From positions 46,717 to 110,716 of the forward strand of contig CAZYUJ010000006.1 in the NCBI GenBank assembly GCA_964650705.1: a DNA stretch of 64,000 bases. The letters run 5' to 3'. The notes under the pieces were generated by a model, which saw nothing but the letters and a program-made list of their open reading frames with translations, did no database searches and was not told where the DNA came from. The DNA comes from Faeciplasma sp964650705. Its GTDB lineage: Bacteria; Bacillota; Clostridia; Oscillospirales; Ruminococcaceae. Both the position numbers and the translations under genes were made by a program. Positions 42,003-50,095 of this stretch are shown piece by piece. Each line of letters opens with the position of its first letter. Positions within the stretch are counted from its first letter, which is position 1.

Positions 42003-42040
42003 AAAAATCCGCCTCGATCAATTCGAAGCGGATTTGTTTT
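42003..42040. terminator. Bidirectional terminator (malQ / HAD gene)
   Basis: AAATCCGC pairs with GCGGATTT; after one mismatch TCGA pairs with TCGA across a 5-nt loop. A-run on the left, TTGTTTTA on the right. The loop region resembles the terminator at 53717. Confidence 0.82.
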
Positions 42041-42689
42041 ATATTATATCGTGATAGTCCCTTATAGCCATATCACAAAGCTCTCTTATCTTATCCCAAT
42101 CGTCCGAAGAGTGCTCTTCCAAAATGGCAACAGCCTTCATGCTTGCCGCTTTTGCGCCGACGATGCCAAGATAAATATCCTCGAACACACAACACTTTTC
42201 AGCACTCACACCAACCTTCTGCGCCGCTAAAAGATAAACATCGGGGAAGCCCTTTTTGCGCTTGACCTCATCAGTTGTAACAAACGCATCAAAAAGATCA
42301 TAAACTCCCAATCGCTCAAGACAAGGCTCATAGAGTTCTTTTCGTGATGCCGTTGCTAACACCAACTTGACTCCGTTAGCTTTTAACAGATGCAAAAACT
42401 CACAAGCTCCCGGAACCTCACCGATCTTTTCGGCATATTCGTGCCTGATAAGCTCGAGCCACTCAGCCATGATAACTTCGGGTGTGTCGGTCACACCGCA
42501 CTCTGAAATAACGTACTCCGCCGCCTGAGGGAAATTCATCGACGATACCCTATCATAAAAGTTCTCGGGGATGGGAAGATCGCGGCGCTTCATAAATATC
42601 TCGTCAACATCTCGCCAAGCATCTATTGAGTTTATCAGCGTTCCGTCGAGGTCGAAAATTATACACTCAAAATCCGTCAAGAAATTCAA
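42039..42689 (-). CDS. HAD-superfamily phosphatase (beta-phosphoglucomutase-like)
   Basis: A 216-residue HAD hydrolase. Motif I is FDLDGTLINS near the N terminus, motif II LATASRK, motif III around KRKKGFPD and motif IV CCVFEDIYLGI; a helical type-C1 cap lies between I and II. The start is taken as the TTG at 42689 because AAAGGG is 8 nt upstream and the promoter at 42724-42751 would place the transcript start near 42717; an ATG at 42716 is the alternative. Substrate unknown: sugar phosphates are likely. Confidence 0.8.
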   Translation of the reverse strand: MNFLTDFECIIFDLDGTLINSIDAWRDVDEIFMKRRDLPIPENFYDRVSSMNFPQAAEYVISECGVTDTPEVIMAEWLELIRHEYAEKIGEVPGACEFLHLLKANGVKLVLATASRKELYEPCLERLGVYDLFDAFVTTDEVKRKKGFPDVYLLAAQKVGVSAEKCCVFEDIYLGIVGAKAASMKAVAILEEHSSDDWDKIRELCDMAIRDYHDII

Positions 42690-42723
42690 AATAACAGCCC
42701 TTTCAATTATACTCATGATATAT

Positions 42724-42751
42724 TTTATAGCATACAGCCTGTCTTTGTCAA
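42724..42751 (-). promoter_or_regulatory. Promoter of the HAD gene
   Basis: On the minus strand TTGACA (42746-42751), 16 bp ending in an extended TGC, TATAAA (42724-42729). Confidence 0.8.
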
Positions 42752-42759
42752 CAAACACC

Positions 42760-42788
42760 TTGAAAACCCAGCCGGAAAATATTATAAT
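42760..42788 (+). promoter_or_regulatory. Promoter of recG
   Basis: TTGAAA (42760-42765), 17 bp, TATAAT (42783-42788). Confidence 0.8.
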
Positions 42789-42821
42789 GTAAATAAAGTA
42801 AATCATAGTGAGGTGATGATA

Positions 42822-44849
42822 GTGGCGCTTAAGGATAATGTTCAGTATTTAAAGGGAGTCGGCCCGAAGCGAGCCGAAATGCTCAAAAAGCTTGATATCG
42901 AAACTGTCGGTGATCTTATCTATCATCTTCCGAGAAACTATCTTGATTTCACCTCACCCGTCGCTATCGACGACGCTGTTTTGGACGAAATGAACGTCAT
43001 TTCCGGACGGGTGGTATCAAAGCTCGCCCCCGCCCGCATTCGCAAGGGAATGACCATCTATCGCCTCGTTTTCACCGACGGTATTTCGGACATGACCGTC
43101 GTTATATATAACTCGGAGTTTGCCTTCAAAGCGCTCGAAGTCGGAAACGACTATATCCTCTATGGCAAGGTGACGGGGAATTTGACCTCGAAAGAAATGA
43201 CCTCGCCAACCGTTTTGAAAGCGGCGTCGGGCGACAGGATAATGCCTATATATCCGTCAACCGAAGGAATAAATCAAAACTATCTTCGCTCTATCGTCAA
43301 AAAAGCTCTCGAACAGCTTGACTTAGAAAGCCTTGAGACCTTGGGTGCAGATATACTGAGTGCTACACAGCTTATGCCCTTGGACAAAGCGCTTTGTGAG
43401 ATACATTTCCCCTCAAGCCGAGAGGCGGCTTCTTCGGCACGCAGAAGACTTGCATTCGACGAGCTTTTAACTCTTCAGCTCGGAATGTATGAAATGCGCT
43501 CAGCTCAGCGCACGCTTACAGGCTATAAAATGACCGATCACAGCATAGCTCCGTATTATAACGCTCTGCCCTTCAAGCTAACAGGCACACAATCCCGTGC
43601 AATAGGCGAGTGCATTTCGGATATGCAGTCTGATATTCCGATGAACCGTCTTGTTTTGGGAGATGTCGGCTCGGGCAAGACCGCAGTTGCGGCTGCGTGT
43701 TGCTATTTTGCTCACTTGAACGGCTCACAGTCCGTATTGATGGCACCGACCGAGATCTTAGCTCAACAGCATCATGAAACTTTGCAAAAATTTTTGGCGC
43801 CTTTGGGCGTTGAGGTCGCTCTTCTCACAGGCTCGCTGACCGCAAAAAACAAGGCTCTGCTTAAGGAAAAAATAGCCTTGGGCGAATACAGCGTTGTTGT
43901 CGGAACTCATGCAATAATCCAACGATCCACAGAGTTTAAGAACCTTGGACTCGTCATAACCGATGAGCAACACCGCTTCGGCGTTGAGCAGCGTGCAGCG
44001 CTTGAAAGAAAGGGCAAAAACCCTCACCGCCTTGTAATGAGCGCAACGCCGATCCCGAGAACCTTGGCACTTATGATATACGGCGAGCTTGATATTTCGC
44101 TGTTGGATGAGCTTCCCGGCGGAAGAAAAAAGATCGAGACCTATGCAGTCACGGGAAAGCTCAGGAAGCGTGCCTTCGGCTTCATCAAAGAGCGCCTTAA
44201 CGAAGGAAGACAGGCATATATCGTTTGCCCTGCGATCGAAGAAAATGAGGCGGCAAACACAAAATCGGTCAAGGAATACGCAAAAGAGATATCCGAGACC
44301 GATTTTAAGGACTATCGTGTCGGGCTTTTGCACGGCGCAATGGCGGCATCGAAAAAAGAGGAGGTCATGCAAAAATTCAAAAACGGTGACATCGACGTTT
44401 TGGTCTCAACGACCGTTATCGAGGTCGGCGTGGACGTCCCCAATGCCGCTGTTATGCTTATCGAAGACGCTGACCGCTTTGGCCTCAGCCAGCTTCATCA
44501 GCTAAGAGGGCGAGTGGGCCGCGGCGAGCACCAATCCTATTGCATTTTGGTCACCGATAACGTCAGCGAACAGTCAAAGAGCAGACTTCGCGTTCTCTCC
44601 TCGACCGCTGACGGCTTTAAGATCTCCGAAGCTGACCTTGAGCTTCGAGGACCCGGCGATTTCTTCGGCTCCGCCCAGCACGGTTTGCCGAAGCTGAAGA
44701 TCGCGGATATCGCCGCAGACAGCGATATTCTTAGACTTGCCCAAAGCATGGCATCACAGATCAACGACAGGGGACTGTTGAAGACACCGGAATATGCCCG
44801 CTTGAATGAAAGAGTACAAAAGCTCTTTTCTTCGGGGATCACAGGATAA
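42822..44849 (+). CDS. recG: ATP-dependent DNA helicase RecG
   Basis: A 675-residue fork-reversal and branch-migration helicase. The N-terminal wedge (OB-fold) domain (about 1-240) begins LKGVGPKRAEML; helicase motif I is GDVGSGKTAVA, motif II DEQH, motif III SATPIPRTLAL and motif VI QLRGRVGRG. The GTG at 42822 follows GAGGTG (42810-42815). Monocistronic between its promoter and the terminator at 44853. Confidence 0.96.
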   Translation: MALKDNVQYLKGVGPKRAEMLKKLDIETVGDLIYHLPRNYLDFTSPVAIDDAVLDEMNVISGRVVSKLAPARIRKGMTIYRLVFTDGISDMTVVIYNSEFAFKALEVGNDYILYGKVTGNLTSKEMTSPTVLKAASGDRIMPIYPSTEGINQNYLRSIVKKALEQLDLESLETLGADILSATQLMPLDKALCEIHFPSSREAASSARRRLAFDELLTLQLGMYEMRSAQRTLTGYKMTDHSIAPYYNALPFKLTGTQSRAIGECISDMQSDIPMNRLVLGDVGSGKTAVAAACCYFAHLNGSQSVLMAPTEILAQQHHETLQKFLAPLGVEVALLTGSLTAKNKALLKEKIALGEYSVVVGTHAIIQRSTEFKNLGLVITDEQHRFGVEQRAALERKGKNPHRLVMSATPIPRTLALMIYGELDISLLDELPGGRKKIETYAVTGKLRKRAFGFIKERLNEGRQAYIVCPAIEENEAANTKSVKEYAKEISETDFKDYRVGLLHGAMAASKKEEVMQKFKNGDIDVLVSTTVIEVGVDVPNAAVMLIEDADRFGLSQLHQLRGRVGRGEHQSYCILVTDNVSEQSKSRLRVLSSTADGFKISEADLELRGPGDFFGSAQHGLPKLKIADIAADSDILRLAQSMASQINDRGLLKTPEYARLNERVQKLFSSGITG

Positions 44850-44852
44850 TAA

Positions 44853-44889
44853 AAACCACGGAACTCTATGCTCCGTGGTTTATTTTTTA
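44853..44889. terminator. Bidirectional terminator (recG / DUF4349 gene)
   Basis: AAACCACGGA (44853-44862) pairs with TCCGTGGTTT (44872-44881), flanked by an A-run on the left and ATTTTTT on the right. Confidence 0.9.
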
Positions 44890-45888
44890 TTTGTTTTCAG
44901 CTTTTGGCTTCTCGGGTTGGACCTTTGCGGGAGTTACGAACGAAGCCTTTTTCTTTTTGTATCGCTTAATGGCAACCTTAACGATAATGATGCAGATAAC
45001 GACGATAACTGCCCAAATTGCGATATAGGGAAGTGCGCTCACGAAATCAACGAAGAAGTCGGTAGCGTCCTCACCGATATCATAAAGGTTATCCGAAAGT
45101 CCCGATGTGATACGCTGCCAAACAGTCGGCTTTTCGGTAACGTTGGTCACACGGACGACCTCGGCGATCGAAAGATGAATAGTGCTATAAGAGATCTTTG
45201 ACTTCATCGAATTGAGCTGAGCGGTATAGGATTCGATCTGATAGTTGACGTTTGAAAGATAGCTCTGGATCTTAAGGATCTCTTCGACGGTCTCCGCCTT
45301 TTCCATCAAGCGCAAATAGCTTTCCTGTTCCGATCTTAAAGCAGTAAGTCTTGCTTCAATGTCGATATACTGGCTTGTAACGTCGTCGATGTATTCGTTT
45401 TCATAGGTCACTGTTCCGAGATCTCCGACAACTGTTGAAAAAGCATCATAGTTATCGACGGGGATTCTGACGGTATAATCAGCGCTCGATTTATAGTTCG
45501 ATGAGCTTTCGACATATCCGCCCATTGCCGATACCTGTCTCTTGAGCTCACTTATAAAAGCGTCAAGGTCGGTCGTCTGGACGTTCATCGACTTGTTCTT
45601 GATTATCTTTCTTTCGGACTGTGGAACTTCGTCTGCCGTAGTGCTTCCTGTGCTCGGTTCCACGGCGGTTTCCATCTCGATCTCGTCATATGCTACTTCC
45701 ACATCAACGACCCATTCTTCCTCGAGCCAGTCCACACTGTCCGATTCCATATACCATCCGCCGTCATAGCCTTCGGTCACAGCCATGTCAGCTTTGGCAT
45801 TAGTATCACTTAGTGCAGTTGAGCCGCAGCCGGTAAAAATGCAAAGCACCATCAAAAGTGCCATCAAAATGCTTGTTGTACGTTTCAT
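44887..45888 (-). CDS. DUF4349 lipoprotein
   Basis: A 333-residue membrane-anchored protein. A lipoprotein signal (MKRTTSILMALLMVLCIFTGC, Cys21) leads to an acidic linker, the DUF4349 domain with IPVDNYDAF and a coiled coil (about residues 165-235), a C-terminal transmembrane helix (about 285-310) and a basic tail. It is thus anchored at both ends. Function unknown. The ATG at 45888 is preferred over one 9 nt upstream because of its spacing from AAAGGA. Confidence 0.86.
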   Translation of the reverse strand: MKRTTSILMALLMVLCIFTGCGSTALSDTNAKADMAVTEGYDGGWYMESDSVDWLEEEWVVDVEVAYDEIEMETAVEPSTGSTTADEVPQSERKIIKNKSMNVQTTDLDAFISELKRQVSAMGGYVESSSNYKSSADYTVRIPVDNYDAFSTVVGDLGTVTYENEYIDDVTSQYIDIEARLTALRSEQESYLRLMEKAETVEEILKIQSYLSNVNYQIESYTAQLNSMKSKISYSTIHLSIAEVVRVTNVTEKPTVWQRITSGLSDNLYDIGEDATDFFVDFVSALPYIAIWAVIVVICIIIVKVAIKRYKKKKASFVTPAKVQPEKPKAENK

Positions 45889-45956
45889 TGTCATCATCCT
45901 TTCCGATGTTTTCTACCAATAATACAATTTCTGTGCCGAGTTTATTGCACAATTAA

Positions 45957-45986
45957 ATTATATCGTCCTTTTGCACATATTGTCAA
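45957..45986 (-). promoter_or_regulatory. Promoter of the DUF4349 gene
   Basis: On the minus strand TTGACA (45981-45986), 18 bp, TATAAT (45957-45962). Confidence 0.82.
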
Positions 45987-46078
45987 TACTGTATATGGTC
46001 AAAAACACCTAAATTCTGAAATGTCAAGTCCAAAATCAAGCGTTTTTCACAAAAATCTAAACTTTTTCAAATTGCCGC

Positions 46079-46114
46079 TTGACAACTTGACACAAATGAG
46101 TTACATTGTAATAT
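46079..46114 (+). promoter_or_regulatory. Promoter region of rpoB-rpoC (two overlapping -35 boxes)
   Basis: TTGACA occurs twice, 8 bp apart (46079-46084 and 46087-46092). The first pairs with TACATT (46102-46107) at 17 bp, the second with TAATAT (46109-46114) at 16 bp. A long leader of about 180 nt follows. The rest of the 409-bp gap is AT-rich and without a gene apart from a possible 17-codon leader (46230-46283). Confidence 0.65.
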
Positions 46115-46229
46115 GTATCATAATGGCTAAAAAGACGCCTATTTGAAAAAACGTTGTAAAAAAGTGAGAACTTTTTCAACGAAATCACAAGTTTGATGTT
46201 ACTTTTCAACAAATGAAAAGGAGTTTCGC

Positions 46230-46283
46230 TTGTCGCAACGGCGTTTTAGTACAAAAAATTATGGAAAACGTAAATTAATATAA
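46230..46283 (+). CDS. Possible leader peptide upstream of rpoB
   Basis: TTG start with AAAAGGAG (46216-46223) 6 nt upstream, then 16 further codons (SQRRFSTKNYGKRKLI) and a stop at 46281-46283 that overlaps the rpoB ribosome binding site (AAGGAG, 46282-46287). It is strongly basic. The evidence is only the ribosome binding site and the tight overlap, so it may be chance. Confidence 0.3.
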   Translation: MSQRRFSTKNYGKRKLI

Positions 46284-46297
46284 GGAGTGATAAGCCA

Positions 46298-49200
46298 ATG
46301 GTCAATGTCAAGGACGTCAGACTCGGTAAAAATGTTCGTAAAAGCTTTGCGAAGATCGACGAAGTCTTGGAAATGCCCAACCTTATTGAAGTCCAGAAGA
46401 AATCATACAAATGGTTCCTCGAGGAAGGCTTAAGAGAGGTTTTCAAGGACGTTGCATCTATCAAGGACTATAACGAAACCTTGGAGCTGAGTTTCATTGA
46501 CTACCGACTCGACGATGAGCCGAAGTACACAATTGCGGAATGCAAGGAAAGAGACACAACATATGCTGCTCCCTTGCGTGTAACTGCAAGACTTAACAAC
46601 CTTGAGACAGGTGAGATCAAGGACAGTGAGGTTTATATGGGCGACTTCCCGCTCATGACACCTTCGGGCACCTTCGTCATCAACGGTGCTGAACGTGTAA
46701 TCGTATCTCAGCTCGTTCGTTCTCCCGGTGTTTATTATGCTGCTGATAAGGACAAGACCGGTAAGGACCTCTTCAAGTCCACCGTTATTCCTAACAGAGG
46801 TGCTTGGCTCGAATATGAAATGGACTCCAATGACGTAGTCTATGTTCGTATCGACAAGAACAGAAAGATCCCCTTAACGACCTTCATCCGTGCTATCGGT
46901 ATCGGTACCAATGACGAGATCGAAGAGATGTTCAACCATGATGCAAGACTTAAGGCTACCATCATGCAGAAGGACTCCACCACGACTACTGATGAAGGCC
47001 TTATCGAAGTATACAAGAAGCTTCGTCCCGGTGAACCTCCGACGGTTGACAGCGCTATCACACACTTAAACAACCTCTTCTTCGATGCAAGAAGATATGA
47101 TCTTTGCCGTTTCGGCAGATATAAGTATAACAAGAAGCTCGGCATCGGTTCCCGTTTGGTCGGACATACTCTTGCCCGCCCTGTTGTAAATCCTATGACA
47201 GGTGAGATCGTTGCAGAGCCCGGAGAGATCCTTTCATATGATCGCGCAATGGAGATCGAAGCTTTGGGCGTAATGGAAGCATACCTCACTGTTGAAAAGC
47301 GTGAGACTCTTACAAGCCCCACAGGCGAAGTAACCCACAAGGTTGAAGTTGTCGAAGTTAAGGTCATCGGTAACGGCATGGTCGATATCGACAGATATAT
47401 CGACTTTGACGCAAAGCCCTATGGCGTTAACGAAAAGGTTTCCTTCAAGGTCTTGCGTGAGATCCTTGAAGCAAGCGCAAACAACGATGAGATCATCGAA
47501 GGCATCAAGTCAAGAATCGAAGAGCTCATTCCCAAGCACATCGTTTTGGATGATATGATCGCTACGATTTCCTATTTCCTCAACCTTTGCGAAGGTGTCG
47601 GAACGATTGACGATATCGACCACTTGGGCAACAGAAGAATCCGTTGCGTAGGCGAGCTTTTACAGAATCAGTTCAGAATCGGCTTCAGCCGTATGGAAAG
47701 AGTTATCCGCGAAAGAATGAACATTCAGTCTCAGGATATCGAGGTCGTAACTCCTACCGCGCTTATCAATATCAGACCCATAACCGCAGCCATCAAGGAA
47801 TTCTTCGGTTCGTCTCCTTTGTCCCAGTTCATGGACCAGACTAACCCTCTTGCTGAGCTTACCCATAAGAGAAGACTTTCCGCTCTCGGCCCCGGCGGTC
47901 TTTCCCGTGACCGTGCAGGATTCGAGGTTCGTGACGTTCACTATTCTCACTATGGAAGAATGTGTCCTATCGAAACTCCTGAAGGCCCTAACATCGGTTT
48001 GATCTCTTATCTTGCATCATTCGCAAGAATCAATGAATACGGCTTCATCGAAGCTCCTTACAGAAAGGTCGATAAGGAGACCGGCGTTGTAACCGACGAA
48101 GTTGTTTACATGACCGCTGACGTTGAAGATAACTATATGGTAGCTCAGGCAAACGAGCCCCTTACTGAGGATAACAAGTTTGCCCGTGCAAAGGTCAACG
48201 GACGTTACCGCGATCAGATCATGGAGATCGACCGCGAAAACATCGACTTTATGGACGTTTCTCCTAAGATGGTCGTTTCCGTTGCAACCGCAATGATCCC
48301 CTTCCTTGAAAACGACGACGCAAACCGTGCCCTCATGGGCGCTAACATGCAGCGTCAGGCTGTTCCGCTCCTCGTAACCGAGAATCCTATCGTCGGTACA
48401 GGTATGGAATACAAGGCTTGTGTTGACTCGGGCGTTGCTGTCGTTTCCGAAGCTGCCGGTGTTGTTGAACACGTTGACGCTTCCGAGATCGTTATCAGAG
48501 AAGATTCCGGCAACATCAAGACCTATACACTTACCAAGTTCAAGCGCTCCAACTCGGGCACCTGCACCAACCAGAGACCTATCGTTGAGAAGGGCGAAAG
48601 AATCGAAGCTCATCAGGTAATCGGTGACGGCCCTGCAACCTGCAACGGTGAGATCTCCCTCGGCAAGAACGCTCTCATCGGCTTCATGACTTGGGAGGGC
48701 TACAACTATGAAGACGCTGTTTTGTTGAACGAAAAGCTCGTCAGAAACGACGTTTATACATCCGTCCATATCGAAGAATATGAGATCGAATGCCGCGACA
48801 CCAAGCTCGGCCCCGAAGAGATCACAAAGGATATCCCCGGTGTCGGTGAAGATGCACTCAAGGACCTCGATGAAAACGGTATCATCCGCATCGGTGCCGA
48901 AGTAAGAAGCGGCGACATTCTCGTTGGCAAGGTAACACCTAAGGGTGAGACCGAGCTTACCGCAGAAGAAAGACTCCTTCGCGCTATCTTCGGTGAAAAG
49001 GCAAGAGAAGTAAGAGACAATTCGCTTAGAGTTCCTCACGGTGAATCGGGTATCATCATCGACGTAAAGGTATTTACTCCCGAAAACTGTGACGAGCTCT
49101 CTCCCGGAGTTAACATGCTCGTTCGCTGCTATATCGCACAGAAGAGAAAGATCTCTGTCGGCGACAAGATGGCAGGTAGACACGGTAACAAGGGTGTTGT

Positions 49201-50056
49201 TTCAAGAATCCTTTCACAGGAAGATATGCCCTTCCTCGAAGACGGTACTCCTTTGGATATCGTTTTGAACCCCTTGGGCGTTCCTTCCCGTATGAACATC
49301 GGTCAGGTGCTTGAAGTCCATCTCGGTATGGCTGCAAGAAAGCTTGGCTGGAAGATCATGACCCCTGTATTTGACGGCGCACACGAAGAAGATATCCGTG
49401 AGTGCTTCAAGCTCGCAGGAATGGCTGAAGACGGTAAGACCGTTTTGTATGACGGACGTACCGGTGAGCCTTTTGATAACAGAGTAACCGTAGGTATCAT
49501 GTACTACCTCAAGCTCCACCACCTCGTTGACGATAAGATCCACGCACGTTCTGTCGGCCCTTATGCTTTGGTAACTCAGCAGCCTTTGGGCGGTAAGGCA
49601 CAGTTCGGCGGTCAGCGTTTCGGTGAAATGGAAGTTTGGGCACTCGAAGCTTACGGCGCTGCATACACTCTTCAGGAAATTCTTACTGTTAAGTCTGACG
49701 ATACCACCGGACGTGTCAAGACCTATGAAGCAATCGTCAAGGGTCAGAACGTTCCCAAGGCAGGTATCCCCGAATCCTTCAAGGTATTGGTTAAGGAACT
49801 CCAGTCCCTCTCGCTCGACGTTAAGGTGCTTGACGAAGCAGGCGAAGAGATCGACCTCTCCCAAAACTTTGACGAGGATAACGACATCATTCCTGCTCCT
49901 ATTTCCGATTACGGTATGTCCTATGAGACAGAAGGCGTAGAGGATGACTATACCGCCGACACATCTTATGATGACGGTGACGAAGCAGACGTTGACATGG
50001 AAGAAGGCCTCGACGGTTTCTCCATCGTTGACGAAGAAAATCTTGACCTCGTCTGA
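46298..50056 (+). CDS. rpoB: RNA polymerase subunit beta
   Basis: A 1252-residue beta subunit. The rifampicin-pocket segment reads SSPLSQFMDQTNPLAELTHK, then RRLSALGPGGL, with the sensitive-type Asp, His and Ser in place. The C-terminal KPGDKMAGRHGNKG-type block and the clamp segment (GGKAQFGGQRFGEMEVWALEA-type) are intact; an acidic tail of about 50 residues ends it. AAGGAG lies before the ATG. Neither rplJ nor rplL lies upstream. Confidence 0.98.
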   Translation: MVNVKDVRLGKNVRKSFAKIDEVLEMPNLIEVQKKSYKWFLEEGLREVFKDVASIKDYNETLELSFIDYRLDDEPKYTIAECKERDTTYAAPLRVTARLNNLETGEIKDSEVYMGDFPLMTPSGTFVINGAERVIVSQLVRSPGVYYAADKDKTGKDLFKSTVIPNRGAWLEYEMDSNDVVYVRIDKNRKIPLTTFIRAIGIGTNDEIEEMFNHDARLKATIMQKDSTTTTDEGLIEVYKKLRPGEPPTVDSAITHLNNLFFDARRYDLCRFGRYKYNKKLGIGSRLVGHTLARPVVNPMTGEIVAEPGEILSYDRAMEIEALGVMEAYLTVEKRETLTSPTGEVTHKVEVVEVKVIGNGMVDIDRYIDFDAKPYGVNEKVSFKVLREILEASANNDEIIEGIKSRIEELIPKHIVLDDMIATISYFLNLCEGVGTIDDIDHLGNRRIRCVGELLQNQFRIGFSRMERVIRERMNIQSQDIEVVTPTALINIRPITAAIKEFFGSSPLSQFMDQTNPLAELTHKRRLSALGPGGLSRDRAGFEVRDVHYSHYGRMCPIETPEGPNIGLISYLASFARINEYGFIEAPYRKVDKETGVVTDEVVYMTADVEDNYMVAQANEPLTEDNKFARAKVNGRYRDQIMEIDRENIDFMDVSPKMVVSVATAMIPFLENDDANRALMGANMQRQAVPLLVTENPIVGTGMEYKACVDSGVAVVSEAAGVVEHVDASEIVIREDSGNIKTYTLTKFKRSNSGTCTNQRPIVEKGERIEAHQVIGDGPATCNGEISLGKNALIGFMTWEGYNYEDAVLLNEKLVRNDVYTSVHIEEYEIECRDTKLGPEEITKDIPGVGEDALKDLDENGIIRIGAEVRSGDILVGKVTPKGETELTAEERLLRAIFGEKAREVRDNSLRVPHGESGIIIDVKVFTPENCDELSPGVNMLVRCYIAQKRKISVGDKMAGRHGNKGVVSRILSQEDMPFLEDGTPLDIVLNPLGVPSRMNIGQVLEVHLGMAARKLGWKIMTPVFDGAHEEDIRECFKLAGMAEDGKTVLYDGRTGEPFDNRVTVGIMYYLKLHHLVDDKIHARSVGPYALVTQQPLGGKAQFGGQRFGEMEVWALEAYGAAYTLQEILTVKSDDTTGRVKTYEAIVKGQNVPKAGIPESFKVLVKELQSLSLDVKVLDEAGEEIDLSQNFDEDNDIIPAPISDYGMSYETEGVEDDYTADTSYDDGDEADVDMEEGLDGFSIVDEENLDLV

Positions 50057-50095
50057 TAAGACGGCTGTATATTTACGGAAAGAGGGTTTGTAATT

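Noticed and set aside
41547..42230. Several open frames in both strands over hairpin island 3
   Set aside because: They arise from the GC-rich palindromes, change frame with the hairpins and have Arg/Ala/Pro-rich composition typical of non-coding GC-rich DNA.
42690..42806. Longer N terminus for the HAD phosphatase
   Set aside because: It would begin upstream of a consensus promoter, and the -10 box would lie inside the gene; the hydrophobic extension is not part of the HAD fold.
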